Notes: generated by a model not told the origin, from the letters alone. 64,000 nt of DNA from Cohnella sp. SGD-V74 (GCF_003001675.1 NZ_PVYW01000018.1:124001-188000); one strand, 5' to 3'. Positions 43,083-52,569 are shown, numbered from the stretch's first letter. Numbers and translations are program-made.

Positions 43083-43177
43083 AATTTTAAAATATATAAT
43101 TTATATTTCAGGATAAATATTGCATTAAAAATATGACGTGATAAAATAGAAATAAATAAAATGGGATGGGGAGCAGG

Positions 43178-43744
43178 GTGATTCATATTACATCTATTAG
43201 AGATACTTTCCTATATAGAGGTCAGATTTTCACTGTGAATATATGCAGAGAAGTTGAAACGCAGTACGTGCGTCTCGAAACTAATTCTTATTCTGAATTC
43301 GTAAAACCTGTCGAAAACGGATTTTTTACAAGACCAAATTCAGAAATAGCCTCTAGTTTTGGATCTGACGATGTAATGCTCATCCCATCAAGTTATGGGG
43401 AAAAATATCAAAAAATTCTAGAATCAGAACGAGCTAAACATAATGAGCTTTATAAAAAGAGATGGGAAAGTCAGTTCAGAGCTGGTCTTGGTGGTTTGGT
43501 TTATGGATCAATCAATCCTGGTCAACCTGCGGGCTGGAACTTGTTAGTGTTGATGAGATTACCGTCGGGATTACTGAGTGAATATTCATATAAAAATAAT
43601 ATGTTTATTGGAGAATCAGAAGCGTGCGAGGCATTCAGAAATCTTAAAGGAATTGATGGAACATTAATAAAAAATGGACTTCCGTTCCCAGTAACCTTTG
43701 TTGGAAAAACTGAGCTAAGAATGATTGTGAAGGGCAGGGGCTGA
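43178..43744 (+). CDS. Hypothetical protein, 189 aa
   Basis: MIHITSIRDTFLYRGQIFTV and a C-terminal region GINPGQ-like (GSINPGQPAGWNLLVLMRLP). Soluble, of unknown family. GTG 43178 lies just after GGGGAGCAGG and is preferred to ATG 43166, which lies inside that site. It is the first gene after leader module G and the head of a run of abutting genes to 46.4 kb. Confidence 0.5.
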   Translation: MIHITSIRDTFLYRGQIFTVNICREVETQYVRLETNSYSEFVKPVENGFFTRPNSEIASSFGSDDVMLIPSSYGEKYQKILESERAKHNELYKKRWESQFRAGLGGLVYGSINPGQPAGWNLLVLMRLPSGLLSEYSYKNNMFIGESEACEAFRNLKGIDGTLIKNGLPFPVTFVGKTELRMIVKGRG

Positions 43745-43747
43745 CAC

Positions 43748-44005
43748 TTGAGACCCAAAAAGGATAAGGGCTTAAAGAAAATACACCAAGGGATTAGAAT
43801 ACCGGACTATCTCGTTCAAGTAATGAGAAACCATGGCGGTGTTCAAAAATTCATTGATGCCCTGCTCACAGGTGATGATACGATCGCAACTTGTTTACTA
43901 TTTGATTTGGTTGATGCAATTAACAGAGAAGATAATGTAAAGAAAAACTCTGCAATTAATAATGCAACTTGGTTCTTAGAATGGAAACAGGAAAGAAAGG
44001 CATAG
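43748..44005 (+). CDS. Possible antitoxin partner, 85 aa
   Basis: From TTG 43748: MRPKKDKGLKKIHQGIRIPD, then a helical region (YLVQVMRNHGGVQKFIDALL). Its size and position, 16 nt before a RelE-like toxin, suit an antitoxin, but no antitoxin family is clear and the basic N-terminus would bind DNA. The start is uncertain. Confidence 0.4.
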   Translation: MRPKKDKGLKKIHQGIRIPDYLVQVMRNHGGVQKFIDALLTGDDTIATCLLFDLVDAINREDNVKKNSAINNATWFLEWKQERKA

Positions 44006-44021
44006 GAATAGGGGGTAGCGC

Positions 44022-44324
44022 ATGTACACAGTTCGTTTTTCATCAAAAAGAGTAGAAAAAGAAGTGAAATGTTTGGAAAAAAAAGATCGAGTAATAGCTG
44101 AAGCTGTATTTGAAGAATTGATGAAGGAACCCCGTCCTGCAAAGTATCAATATGAGCAACTCTTGTGCAACTCAGTCGTGAAAAAATTAAAAGCCGGCCG
44201 GGTAAGAATTTTCTATATGATTAACGAGAACATAAAGGAAATTGTTGTAGGAAGAGTATGCTACAGAACTTCAAACACATATCAATGTGAACCATCCAGT
44301 TGGTTCAGAGGAGTGGTTGCATAA
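44022..44324 (+). CDS. RelE/ParE-like toxin
   Basis: A 100-residue protein with the RelE/ParE pattern: MYTVRFSSKRVEKEVKCLEK, LKAGRVRIFYMINEN, then KEIVVGRVCYRT. RelE toxins cut mRNA in the ribosome and ParE inhibits gyrase; which applies cannot be told here. On a plasmid it would act with an antitoxin for stable maintenance. AGGGGGTAGC precedes the ATG. Confidence 0.65.
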   Translation: MYTVRFSSKRVEKEVKCLEKKDRVIAEAVFEELMKEPRPAKYQYEQLLCNSVVKKLKAGRVRIFYMINENIKEIVVGRVCYRTSNTYQCEPSSWFRGVVA

Positions 44325-45386
44325 ATGACAGATAATCTGTCAGTAATCATTTTAAATCTATGCTTTATTCCGTTTTTATTGGTATCATTAATATTATCAG
44401 TTAGAATTTTTAAAAAAAGAAAAAAGAGAGGGTATAGGGTTTACGGATATGGCACAGCCCTATTATTAAGTTCTGAAATACTCTTATTGCTTTCGATTTC
44501 CCTAGAACAAAACGATTGGATACAAACGTTAAGAGATTCTATTCAGTATTCTGGGTTCTACATCTCATTTTTAGGAATTCTGCAACTGTATAAAGTAATT
44601 CCATGGCGTGCCAGAGTAACGTTATATGGATTTTCTGTTATTATTTTTGGCGCCGGATTAATACTTGATGGATGGGAAAGCATTCTATTTGCCTTAATTC
44701 TGTGTTTAGCTTGCTGTAACAAGGGGAAATGGATTCCCGCAACTCAGGTGAGTGTTGTACTAGGGCTAATGCTAGCTTCGGAATTAACACAGCTGCTTAA
44801 ACAATTTCTAAGTATTGATAAATACTTTCAGGTGGATCTTCTTGGTTCTATACTAAATGGATTGACCATCTGTATGTTTATGGTCATAATTGTTGAGCGA
44901 ATATCTGATGTGTTGGAGAAGTCATATCAAGACTCCGTCATTGATATGTTAACTGGCTTGTTTAATCGCAGATACTTCACTGGAATGATAGCAAGATACG
45001 TGGAAAGGGAATTGCAAGTAACCTTGGTGATACTCGATTTGGATAATTTTAAGAAACTTAATGATTCTCAAGGACATGAAGCGGGAGATGCTGCTTTAAA
45101 AAGCATAGCTGATATTATTAAAGAGGAAGTAGATAGCAAAGGCTTCGCTGCTAGATTTGGTGGGGAAGAGATGGTTATGCTAATTACAAAGGATATTCAG
45201 ATTGCCGAGTTCTGTGAGAATGTAAGGTATAGAATAGAAAAAGAATCGACGCCTCAAATCACTGCAAGCATTGGTTTTTCGAAGTGGGTAAGTGGAGTTT
45301 CGGTGAGCGAGCTAATAAAGAGAGCTGATGAAGCCATGTACCATAGTAAGTCAACTGGTAAGAACAAGGTAACTGGTTATCAATAA
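44325..45386 (+). CDS. Membrane diguanylate cyclase (GGDEF protein)
   Basis: A 353-residue protein with about six transmembrane segments in the first 200 residues and a GGDEF domain after it: DMLTGLFNRRYF, VILDLDNFKKLNDSQGH, and active site FGGEEM near 279-283. GGEEM is an accepted active form, so it should make cyclic di-GMP from GTP. The RxxD inhibitory site is absent. Its ATG abuts the toxin gene stop. An HD-GYP protein at the end of the Tad operon could degrade the same messenger. Confidence 0.85.
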   Translation: MTDNLSVIILNLCFIPFLLVSLILSVRIFKKRKKRGYRVYGYGTALLLSSEILLLLSISLEQNDWIQTLRDSIQYSGFYISFLGILQLYKVIPWRARVTLYGFSVIIFGAGLILDGWESILFALILCLACCNKGKWIPATQVSVVLGLMLASELTQLLKQFLSIDKYFQVDLLGSILNGLTICMFMVIIVERISDVLEKSYQDSVIDMLTGLFNRRYFTGMIARYVERELQVTLVILDLDNFKKLNDSQGHEAGDAALKSIADIIKEEVDSKGFAARFGGEEMVMLITKDIQIAEFCENVRYRIEKESTPQITASIGFSKWVSGVSVSELIKRADEAMYHSKSTGKNKVTGYQ

Positions 45387-45395
45387 AGGGGACGG

Positions 45396-46361
45396 ATGGC
45401 ATTGGAACGTACCTATTCACCAGAAGAGGTTGCTCGATTATGTGATGTCACTGTAAGAACTGTTTATGACTGGAACAAGAAAGGTTTAGTCGTAGGGTTT
45501 CAGGAAGGTAAGAATCTACGGTTTAGGAAATCTGATTTCCATTTTTATGAAACAAGTATAAGCCTAAGAAAGGCTGCAATCGAAATAGATGTACCTTTAA
45601 AATTCTTAATTCAATGGGTCGAGAAGAAAAAGAGGTTGCTTTCAGCTCCCTTTGCAAGCAACACTAAAAAGTATTTTGTTGATAAAATGTGGCTCAGTCA
45701 ATCAAAGGACCAAATACTTGAAGAGTATCGATCAAAGCAAAAAAAGACTAACGAAAAAGATCGTACTGGGAAAAAATTGTCTTTATTCAAAGATGCACTA
45801 AGATTATTTGATTCTGTTGATATCGATGGTTCAAAATACCGCATTACGAATCTTGATCTATTGGAAGTCATTGATGAGCTTGGACAAAGGAAAACCTTAG
45901 CGAATCTTAAGTGGCAGTCGGCAGAATGTATGAATCGACCTTACATTGGATATGAGGGTCGAACAGAGTTTCAGATACCAAAGTCAAATGACATTTACTC
46001 TGTGGAGTTTTTTGTTCTAGAAAGACTCGTATATTATTGCGGTATACACAATGTCATAATCTATGAAAATAGTAATTACTATTTAGTAGTTTGTAGGAAT
46101 TGCATAATTCCTTATAACGAAGCATTGTATGCTGCATTAAGCCAATATGTCATAGATGGTTTCGTGTGGGTAGACGGAATTGGCAACATTGTTCTAGGAG
46201 AGTACGAAATCCGACTTACAGTGCCATTAAAATATAGCTCAATGCTTGAAATTGAAAATATTCTTAAATCGAATCTAGATGACAGTTCGATTCCAAAATG
46301 GATAGGAAAAAAAATAGATGAGATTGTTGAACATCAGAAGAACCATCCACTAGAAACTTAA
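45396..46361 (+). CDS. MerR-like HTH protein, 321 aa
   Basis: The N-terminal 50 residues (YSPEEVARLCDVTVRTVYDW, NKKGLV) are a MerR/excisionase-type winged helix. The remaining 270 residues are mixed alpha/beta with FVLERLVYYCGIHNVIIYEN and are unassigned. It lies between the GGDEF gene and the Tad operon leader, so it may regulate the pilus, which is inference. AAAGGGGACGG precedes the ATG. Confidence 0.6.
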   Translation: MALERTYSPEEVARLCDVTVRTVYDWNKKGLVVGFQEGKNLRFRKSDFHFYETSISLRKAAIEIDVPLKFLIQWVEKKKRLLSAPFASNTKKYFVDKMWLSQSKDQILEEYRSKQKKTNEKDRTGKKLSLFKDALRLFDSVDIDGSKYRITNLDLLEVIDELGQRKTLANLKWQSAECMNRPYIGYEGRTEFQIPKSNDIYSVEFFVLERLVYYCGIHNVIIYENSNYYLVVCRNCIIPYNEALYAALSQYVIDGFVWVDGIGNIVLGEYEIRLTVPLKYSSMLEIENILKSNLDDSSIPKWIGKKIDEIVEHQKNHPLET

Positions 46362-46365
46362 TCTA

Positions 46366-46490
46366 TTGCGGATATGGAAAATTAGACTTATAATTAAAAC
46401 AGTTCGAGTGAATTCACTCATTTTAAGCAAATTAAGGACTCTATTGAGCTTCTATTCTTAGGAATAGGTGTGTCAATAGGGTCCTTTTTT
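46366..46490 (+). ncRNA. Leader module H upstream of the Tad operon
   Basis: TTGCGG (46366-46371), 17 bp spacer and perfect TATAAT (46389-46394). The RNA has hairpin GAGTGAATTCACTC, the stretch CATTTTAAGCAAATTAAGG, and a terminator with arms AAGGACTCTATTGA and TCAATAGGGTCCTT enclosing TTCTATTC/GAATAGG, followed by TTTTTT. It ends 35 nt before the first Tad gene. Confidence 0.7.
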
Positions 46491-46524
46491 ATTTCAAAAA
46501 ACTAATACAAGGGGACTGAGAAGA

Positions 46525-47451
46525 TTGAGGAGGAAAGCACTTCTATGGATCGCATCGCTAGTAATGATGGGGGTTTCAATTTTTGGATACTACCAGTTTA
46601 TACAGGCAACTAAATCGAACGTCGAGATGAGAACTACCATAAAACCAACAAGATTTCTAAAAAGCAGTGAAGTAATTGAGCGGTCTATGTTGCAAGAGGT
46701 CGTAATCGCTAACGAAGCGCATTCAGCAAATGCAATTCTTGATATCGATCAACTTATCGGTTTAACAGTCGTAGTTCCAATAAGTGAACAAGAGGAATTT
46801 CTCCCATGGAAACTCTCTAAAAAAGAGATTGTCCCAAAGGAGGGGGAAAGGTACTTCAGCTTTAAGACTGATCAAATTGCCAATGTCAACAATATGGTTA
46901 GAAAAGGAGATCGAGTAGACGTCTGGGTTGAGTTTGACACTCCAAAGCGTGCAGTTCTTAATGGTCAATACTGGCACATAGGCGCAATCAAAATAATTGA
47001 GGGACTCATGGTTTCCAGTGTAAAGAATGCTGAGGGCATTGAGATCACTGACGAGAAAACAATTTCGGTCTTTTCACAATCGGAGGCAGAGCAACTTAGA
47101 AACGACCGTGGAAAGGCAACTGGAAAAGCCGAACAGAACACGTACATTATGAATGATGATATATATACAGCCTATGTTCTTGGATCCATTGGTGGAAAAG
47201 TGAAACTTGCACTCCCCAATCTAGCTGAAACCGACAGCGCGGAGGCTAAAGTAACCGATGTTTTTCAGAATGTAAATGGTTCCTCCATCTTCATTAAAGG
47301 AATGGATGAAGATCAAGTAATCAACTTCACAGGTGAAGTTAGCACCCAAAATGTGAGGGGGAGTCAAGTAGAGAAAGAAGATGAAAAGTCCTCATTCACT
47401 GATACTCAGGATAATTCGAGTTCCTCCAATGTTGAAAATTCGAACGAATAG
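46525..47451 (+). CDS. cpaB: CpaB/RcpC-like SAF-domain protein
   Basis: A 308-residue protein with one N-terminal membrane segment (LLWIASLVMMGVSIFGYYQF) and a SAF-type domain (TRFLKSSEVIERSMLQEVVI) followed by a CpaB-like region (VRKGDRVDVWVEF; KLALPNLAETDS). CpaB supports Flp/Tad pilus assembly at the cell envelope. It heads a conserved run of Tad genes. TTG 46525 is the start, after GGGGACTGAG. Confidence 0.7.
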   Translation: MRRKALLWIASLVMMGVSIFGYYQFIQATKSNVEMRTTIKPTRFLKSSEVIERSMLQEVVIANEAHSANAILDIDQLIGLTVVVPISEQEEFLPWKLSKKEIVPKEGERYFSFKTDQIANVNNMVRKGDRVDVWVEFDTPKRAVLNGQYWHIGAIKIIEGLMVSSVKNAEGIEITDEKTISVFSQSEAEQLRNDRGKATGKAEQNTYIMNDDIYTAYVLGSIGGKVKLALPNLAETDSAEAKVTDVFQNVNGSSIFIKGMDEDQVINFTGEVSTQNVRGSQVEKEDEKSSFTDTQDNSSSSNVENSNE

Positions 47452-47463
47452 GAGATTGGCGAA

Positions 47464-48678
47464 ATGAATGCATTATTCGCTTTGAAACAAGATGCAAGTT
47501 TAGAAAAAATTCTCGAAAATAAGAAGTTTGAAATCAATATCGAAATTGCCCAAGACAAATATGTTTTTATGAACAAAATGAGGTCCCAATTCGATATTGT
47601 CGTTGCAAATTGTAATCTTTTTGAAGACGTATACCCCTGGGAATGGATGCTTACCATCAAGGAAAAATCGCCGGCAGCAAAAGTAATAATTATTTTAGAC
47701 CATGAAGTATACGATGCAAGTCTTCAAGAAGTCGTAACTCGATTGTCAAATGATTTTGGGTACCTGATAGTACCATCTGGACAGTCCCCTGAAGAAATAG
47801 GAACCGCGGTATCAAACGAATTATTTAAACCTAATGTTCGAAATACAACAAGTACTGATCTTGGAGAAGTTATTTCCATTTGGTCTACATCAAACAAGGA
47901 TGGTGCCAGCACCATCGCTGGAAATACGGCATTAGCAATAGCGCAAAAATTCCCAGAACTTAGAGTGGGCTTAATTGACCTCAACTTAAAAAATCCAGAA
48001 ATCCGGACAAACTTCAATTTGACAGATCGCGGAAGAAACAATCTTAAAATTCGTCCAAAAATGCAGACCGGTACTCTAAGCTCAGATGATTTATTAGCAG
48101 CATGTCTGGTTTATGGAAGGCTTAAAAACTTACATATTCTAACTGGATCATCCAGGAGAGATACTGCATTTGATGTCACACCAGAAATGATTCACCATCT
48201 GCTGAATACAGCAAAAGCTACTTTTGATATTACGATCGTAGATGCTGGGGCGCAGCCTGATAATGCTGGGACAATAAGTGCAGTAAGGTTGGCGGACCAT
48301 AAATGGTTGGTCACACAGAATTACTTCTCTTCTTTCAAATTAAGTTGGGGTGAGTGGTTTGATTGCGTTTGGAAATACTGTGGAATTGAACCTAAAGATA
48401 TCGCCTTAATAGTTAATAGATCTACAAAGAGCGGGGAAGGAAAAAGTATCTCAAATCATTTGGGGATGCAGCTATTGGCCGAAGTTCCTAACATTATGGG
48501 GGGAGAAGGACTTCGAGCAGTGAATGAGGGAATTCCTGCTTACCAGCTTGGTGTAAGTGAGGAGTTTAATGAAAAAATAAATGAACTTGTTCGAAGTGCA
48601 GCTGGTAAACACGTTTCCAGCAATGACAATCCGGAAAAGAAGCAGGGGATTTTCAAAAAGTTATCATCTTTGTTCTAG
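47464..48678 (+). CDS. tadZ: TadZ/CpaE-like localisation ATPase
   Basis: A 404-residue protein: an N-terminal receiver-like domain (FDIVVANCNLFEDV; AAKVIIILDHEVYD), then a ParA/MinD-type ATPase. The P-loop region reads STSNKDGASTIAGNTALAIA (from about residue 141), a degenerate deviant Walker A typical of TadZ, with LRVGLIDLNLKNPEI and DITIVDAG as switch and Walker B regions. TadZ places the pilus machine at the cell pole. It lies between CpaB and TadA as in other Tad loci. Confidence 0.75.
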   Translation: MNALFALKQDASLEKILENKKFEINIEIAQDKYVFMNKMRSQFDIVVANCNLFEDVYPWEWMLTIKEKSPAAKVIIILDHEVYDASLQEVVTRLSNDFGYLIVPSGQSPEEIGTAVSNELFKPNVRNTTSTDLGEVISIWSTSNKDGASTIAGNTALAIAQKFPELRVGLIDLNLKNPEIRTNFNLTDRGRNNLKIRPKMQTGTLSSDDLLAACLVYGRLKNLHILTGSSRRDTAFDVTPEMIHHLLNTAKATFDITIVDAGAQPDNAGTISAVRLADHKWLVTQNYFSSFKLSWGEWFDCVWKYCGIEPKDIALIVNRSTKSGEGKSISNHLGMQLLAEVPNIMGGEGLRAVNEGIPAYQLGVSEEFNEKINELVRSAAGKHVSSNDNPEKKQGIFKKLSSLF

Positions 48679-48696
48679 GAAAGGGGAGACTGATTT

Positions 48697-50109
48697 GTGA
48701 GCGAACCCACTATGAGGATTAGGAAGAAATTTCATCTGACAAGCTATATAAAGGATTTAAAACATTTGAATTCACTTGATAATAAGCCTGAGAAGTTAAT
48801 CCCGATTGCTAAACGTCGAGTAAGAACAAAAATGTCCCTTAGTGAAGCTTCAGAAATAATATACAAGCATCTAATGGATCGATCGAAAAACGATACCCAG
48901 CTCCATGAGGATATTATGAGTGCAGGTTTAGGAGAACCAAATGCCCAGGAACGATTGAAGGCGGTTGTTGAAAACCTGATTCTGGAATACAAAATCGATA
49001 TTGATGAGAGCACATTAATTGATAATCTGAGCCCCGCAGAGTCAGTATTTGCAGAAACTTGTGGTGCAAGTTTATTGGATGATCTGCTGAGGCTGCCGGA
49101 TGTAGAAGAGGTTCAAGCAATTGGTCAAGATATTTTTCTAATCAGAAATGCCGAGCAAACTATGCACCATCGGAAATTTTCTTCATTAAAGCATGTTGAA
49201 CTTCTTCAAGACCGGCTCGCGCTTTGTGGTAAGAAGCCAATAAATGATGCAAACCCATTTCTTCAAACTTATCTTTGGAGTGGATCTAGATTAGTAATGA
49301 GTAGACCCAGGTATTCTGATGTGCCGGCAATTCACATCAGAAACTTCCTGGTAAAAGATGTATCGCTAGATTTGCTTGCTACGAGTCAATTTCGGACGAT
49401 TAATACACAAATGGCGGGGCTTCAAAAAAAACTCATTAAGTTTAAGTCAAGCTTTTTGATCGGCGGAGGAACTAATACAGGGAAAACTACATACTTGTAT
49501 GGCCTCTGCGAAGCAATGTCAGAGCAAGATAGAATACGTACATTGGAAAAGGAGTTTGAAATTTCTTTAAGACGTCGTCTATCCGGAAAGCGTAATATAC
49601 TTGCAGTCAGGGAAGTAGAGGAACTGGGACTAACAATGGAAGAAGCTTTTAAACCGCTATTGGTTATGTCCCCGACCTGGATCATAGAAGGAGAAGCAAA
49701 AGGAAGCGAAATCAACCAAGCAATCCAAGGTTCACTACGTGGTCACAATGTGATCGTTACCGTTCATACAAACAATCGGGATAGTATCACATCGGATATA
49801 TACGACATGATTAAACAAGATAATCGAAATCATGATGTAGCAGATATTATGAATCGGATTGCACGAGCTTTTCCAATTCTCGTCTATAAACGGATCATAA
49901 AAATAAAAAACGTCAACTATCGAGTAGCTACAGAAATAACGCATTTGTACGTTGAGGATGGTAAGGTTTACGTGAAACCGCTTGTCTTATGGGACTATGA
50001 GAAACTTGATTGGGTAACTACTGGAAACAAGTTTCATCAGTCGTTCAAGGAACGATTGATTGGAAATGGTGCAACGGCAGCAGATTTTGCTGAGTTTGGA
50101 GTGTGGTAA
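48697..50109 (+). CDS. tadA: TadA/CpaF secretion ATPase
   Basis: A 470-residue VirB11-type ATPase. Walker A GGTNTGKTT lies near residue 257; RTLEKEFEISL is the Asp-box-like region; SPTWIIEGEAKGSEINQAIQ is Walker B with the following conserved Glu; and VTVHTNNRDS is the His box. It powers pilus assembly. An N-terminal helical region of about 100 residues is usual for CpaF. GTG 48697 follows AAAGGGGAGAC. Confidence 0.88.
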   Translation: MSEPTMRIRKKFHLTSYIKDLKHLNSLDNKPEKLIPIAKRRVRTKMSLSEASEIIYKHLMDRSKNDTQLHEDIMSAGLGEPNAQERLKAVVENLILEYKIDIDESTLIDNLSPAESVFAETCGASLLDDLLRLPDVEEVQAIGQDIFLIRNAEQTMHHRKFSSLKHVELLQDRLALCGKKPINDANPFLQTYLWSGSRLVMSRPRYSDVPAIHIRNFLVKDVSLDLLATSQFRTINTQMAGLQKKLIKFKSSFLIGGGTNTGKTTYLYGLCEAMSEQDRIRTLEKEFEISLRRRLSGKRNILAVREVEELGLTMEEAFKPLLVMSPTWIIEGEAKGSEINQAIQGSLRGHNVIVTVHTNNRDSITSDIYDMIKQDNRNHDVADIMNRIARAFPILVYKRIIKIKNVNYRVATEITHLYVEDGKVYVKPLVLWDYEKLDWVTTGNKFHQSFKERLIGNGATAADFAEFGVW

Positions 50110-50110
50110 T

Positions 50111-51103
50111 TTGATAAATATCCTTGGTAATACAGTACTTTCTGGAATAATCAAAGGCATTTTCCACTCATTATGGATCGTTGGATCAGCTATGTTAATC
50201 CTTCAAATCAACCAAACGATTGGGAATCGATTCAAAGGCAAGAATCGGTGGAGAACGTTTGAAGGAAATTCACCCCGGATAAGCACATCATTTTCTCTTA
50301 AGGAATCGCCTATTCTTAAGAAGTTCGTAAAGGAGATTGACTTTGCTGAGATAAAATTTCAGCCAGGTTTTATATTTGCATTAATGGTCATCATGACTAT
50401 TTCTGCATTCTGGGGAATAGAAGGAGCTATCTATCTACTGAAAGTACAATTCGCAACTGGTTCTGATCGGTTGAGTGATTCCGGTGTTTGGATCATCAGT
50501 CTTTGTACAAGTATTCTATTCGGCTCAATACCCTATTTCTATGTTCACTTCAAAGTACAAAGAAAACGCCATCGAATTTCGGTTCGAATGATAGCTTTGG
50601 TCCAAAATATAATCGGAAATTATAATCACCGACTAACGATGCTAGAGGTTATCCGGCAGTCGGAGGAAACAATGCCAGAAGACGTAAGGGGTGAATGGTC
50701 TCGATTATCGCTGTCATTAAGTATAAAAAAAATTGACGAAGCTCTTTATGAGTTTGCAGATAGAATAGGGAATAAATGGGCGGAAGATTTAGCAGATATG
50801 CTGCTAATTGCATCCGAGCACGGTTCCGACATAACAGATTCATTAAAAAGGCTTGTTCAGCGAATGCAAACTGAGAAAACGAATGAAGATTCGCGCTTGG
50901 CAATGATCACAGTTTTTCGAATCGGAACAACCATTCTTGTAATTTCAAACTTTATCGTAATTTTTGTGAACATTTGGTTGGATGGAGCAAATTATCATGC
51001 ATATTTTATTGATCCAACAGGAAAGCTGCTAATTGTACTATCGATAATTGTGATGTTCGTGTCAATGATCTTAGTCATTCGTTCAGGGAAGAAACAGTTT
51101 TAG
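50111..51103 (+). CDS. tadB: TadB inner-membrane platform protein
   Basis: A 330-residue protein with membrane segments near the N-terminus (GIFHSLWIVGSAMLILQ), in the middle (ALMVIMTISAFWGIEGAIYL; IISLCTSILFGSIPYFYV) and at the C-terminus, separated by a cytoplasmic T2SSF-type domain (IEVRIRQSEE-like region LTMLEVIRQSEETMPEDVRG; LLIASEHGSDITDSLKRLV). Start taken as TTG 50111, one base after the TadA stop; GGAG is 10 nt upstream. Confidence 0.78.
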   Translation: MINILGNTVLSGIIKGIFHSLWIVGSAMLILQINQTIGNRFKGKNRWRTFEGNSPRISTSFSLKESPILKKFVKEIDFAEIKFQPGFIFALMVIMTISAFWGIEGAIYLLKVQFATGSDRLSDSGVWIISLCTSILFGSIPYFYVHFKVQRKRHRISVRMIALVQNIIGNYNHRLTMLEVIRQSEETMPEDVRGEWSRLSLSLSIKKIDEALYEFADRIGNKWAEDLADMLLIASEHGSDITDSLKRLVQRMQTEKTNEDSRLAMITVFRIGTTILVISNFIVIFVNIWLDGANYHAYFIDPTGKLLIVLSIIVMFVSMILVIRSGKKQF

Positions 51104-51115
51104 GAGGCCAAGGAA

Positions 51116-52030
51116 ATGTCAATCAGTATAAACGTACTACCATGGCTAACCGCAATTCTGTTTATTGTTGGGGCATTCTTATTCTGGAGGACATTCTTTT
51201 CCCAATTCAAATTCAATCGAACTAACCGACTGGCTCTTTTTCTCGAAAGAGCAGAAAGAAAAATAAAAAGACCTAAACCTGAAGATTCAATTTTAAATAG
51301 TGTGACAAAAACTGTACCTTACAAGGAAAGGTTGTATCTAGAAAGAGCGCGATTATCCGGCCTATCTCCAGATTGGACAAGAAATAAGTTTATCGTTATT
51401 CAGTTGACAATCTCAATACCACTGGCAGTTGTTTCAATCATGATGACCATTACTGATCCGATTATGATTAAATTAATTTCACCGACAGACTGGGTGATTG
51501 TAGGGATAAGGACAATCATAATTGCTTCAATTGGTTATTGGTTGCCAATGTGGATCATTATGGCAGCTGCTAAAAGTCAGAAGGCAAAATGGTTAATGGA
51601 AATTGCTTTATTTGCAGAGAGGTTATCTCTGTGTGTTTCAGATAAAGCAGACATTCGCGAAATGATTAGTAGGGCAAGCAGACCCTTAAATCTGCTAAAG
51701 CCTCACATCACAGAACTAGTTGAAAAGTGGCAAGTAGATCAGAAGAAGGCGATATGGGGATTTCAGGCTTCTGTTGGAATTACGGAAATTTTTCCACTTG
51801 TGAATGCATTGGACAATATTAGCAAGGCTAAGTCAACTGATATCGTTCATGTCTTAAAGGACCAGACAGCAAGTATTGAGGCTGCATTGGAGGCGGATGT
51901 TAAAAAACAAATCGAAAATGCTCCGATCGTCATAAGCTTCTTAGTTCTGATCCCATTCCTTATTACGCTAATACTACTATTGTATCCGTGGGTAACACAA
52001 GCGAGTAAGCTAATTTCAACAAGTATTTGA
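51116..52030 (+). CDS. tadC: TadC inner-membrane platform protein
   Basis: A 304-residue protein with an N-terminal hydrophobic segment, two central ones (VIQLTISIPLAVVSIMMTIT; IIASIGYWLPMWIIMAAAK), a cytoplasmic helical domain and a C-terminal segment (IVISFLVLIPFLITLILLLY). It is the T2SSF partner of TadB, in the usual order TadA-TadB-TadC. AGGAGGCCAAGG precedes the ATG. Confidence 0.78.
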   Translation: MSISINVLPWLTAILFIVGAFLFWRTFFSQFKFNRTNRLALFLERAERKIKRPKPEDSILNSVTKTVPYKERLYLERARLSGLSPDWTRNKFIVIQLTISIPLAVVSIMMTITDPIMIKLISPTDWVIVGIRTIIIASIGYWLPMWIIMAAAKSQKAKWLMEIALFAERLSLCVSDKADIREMISRASRPLNLLKPHITELVEKWQVDQKKAIWGFQASVGITEIFPLVNALDNISKAKSTDIVHVLKDQTASIEAALEADVKKQIENAPIVISFLVLIPFLITLILLLYPWVTQASKLISTSI

Positions 52031-52059
52031 ATACGTCTACCTTTTAAGGAGGTGATTTT

Positions 52060-52203
52060 TTGAGCAAGTTGCTTGTAACAGTTGCGGTTTGTGTTCTCAC
52101 GCTCGGATGTTTATTTTACATATTCGGAGTTGAGATCATTCCTCCGCTGGTTACAGCTGGGGGGGCAACCGGCAGTAGGATAGAAACAGCATTTATTTAT
52201 TAA
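52060..52203 (+). CDS. Small single-pass protein 1 of 3, candidate pilin-like subunit
   Basis: From TTG 52060 (AAGGAGGTGATTT upstream): MSKLLVTVAVCVLTLGCLFY, then FGVEIIPPLVTAGG and so on, 47 residues. The N-terminus, one hydrophobic helix and short hydrophilic tail are shared with the next two genes. It sits where Flp pilin genes are expected after TadC, but lacks a classic prepilin cleavage site (G|xxxxE before the helix). Confidence 0.6.
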   Translation: MSKLLVTVAVCVLTLGCLFYIFGVEIIPPLVTAGGATGSRIETAFIY

Positions 52204-52226
52204 CCATAAAAGGAGAGATTGAGTAA

Positions 52227-52403
52227 ATGGGAAAATTGTTGACAACTGTTGCTGTGTCCGTATTGGTTCTCTCTATAACATTTTTTGCAATAGGCTATAA
52301 GATCCTTCCGGGAGTTACGCCGAAAGGCGAAAGTATCGGGACGGGGATTGAAACACTGAGAGTCGATCCAGCAACTGGTGCTGTAACGGCGACGCTTCCA
52401 TGA
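52227..52403 (+). CDS. Small single-pass protein 2 of 3, candidate pilin-like subunit
   Basis: ATG 52227 after AAAGGAGAG: MGKLLTTVAVSVLVLSITFF, then AIGYKILPGVTPKG and a tail ending VTATLP, 58 residues. It is clearly paralogous to the preceding gene (M-x-KLL-x-TVAV-x-VL start). Confidence 0.6.
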   Translation: MGKLLTTVAVSVLVLSITFFAIGYKILPGVTPKGESIGTGIETLRVDPATGAVTATLP

Positions 52404-52406
52404 CCT

Positions 52407-52565
52407 ATGAGTAAATTACTTGCTAGTTTATCACTCGGGGTCTTGATGTTAGGTGTAGTCATTGCAATTTTTCTTGGCAACGGCAACGGATTGAACCAGA
52501 AGGTCATTGATGGGCATGGAAACCTATCTGAAAAAATACGCAAGTACGACTATGTTACAAATTAA
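52407..52565 (+). CDS. Small single-pass protein 3 of 3, candidate pilin-like subunit
   Basis: ATG 52407, three bases after the preceding stop: MSKLLASLSLGVLMLGVVIA, then IFLGNGNGLNQKV and a charged tail, 52 residues. It is the most divergent of the triplet. A hairpin (GAAGCCTGC/GCAGGCTTC) follows. Confidence 0.6.
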   Translation: MSKLLASLSLGVLMLGVVIAIFLGNGNGLNQKVIDGHGNLSEKIRKYDYVTN

Positions 52566-52569
52566 CTCT

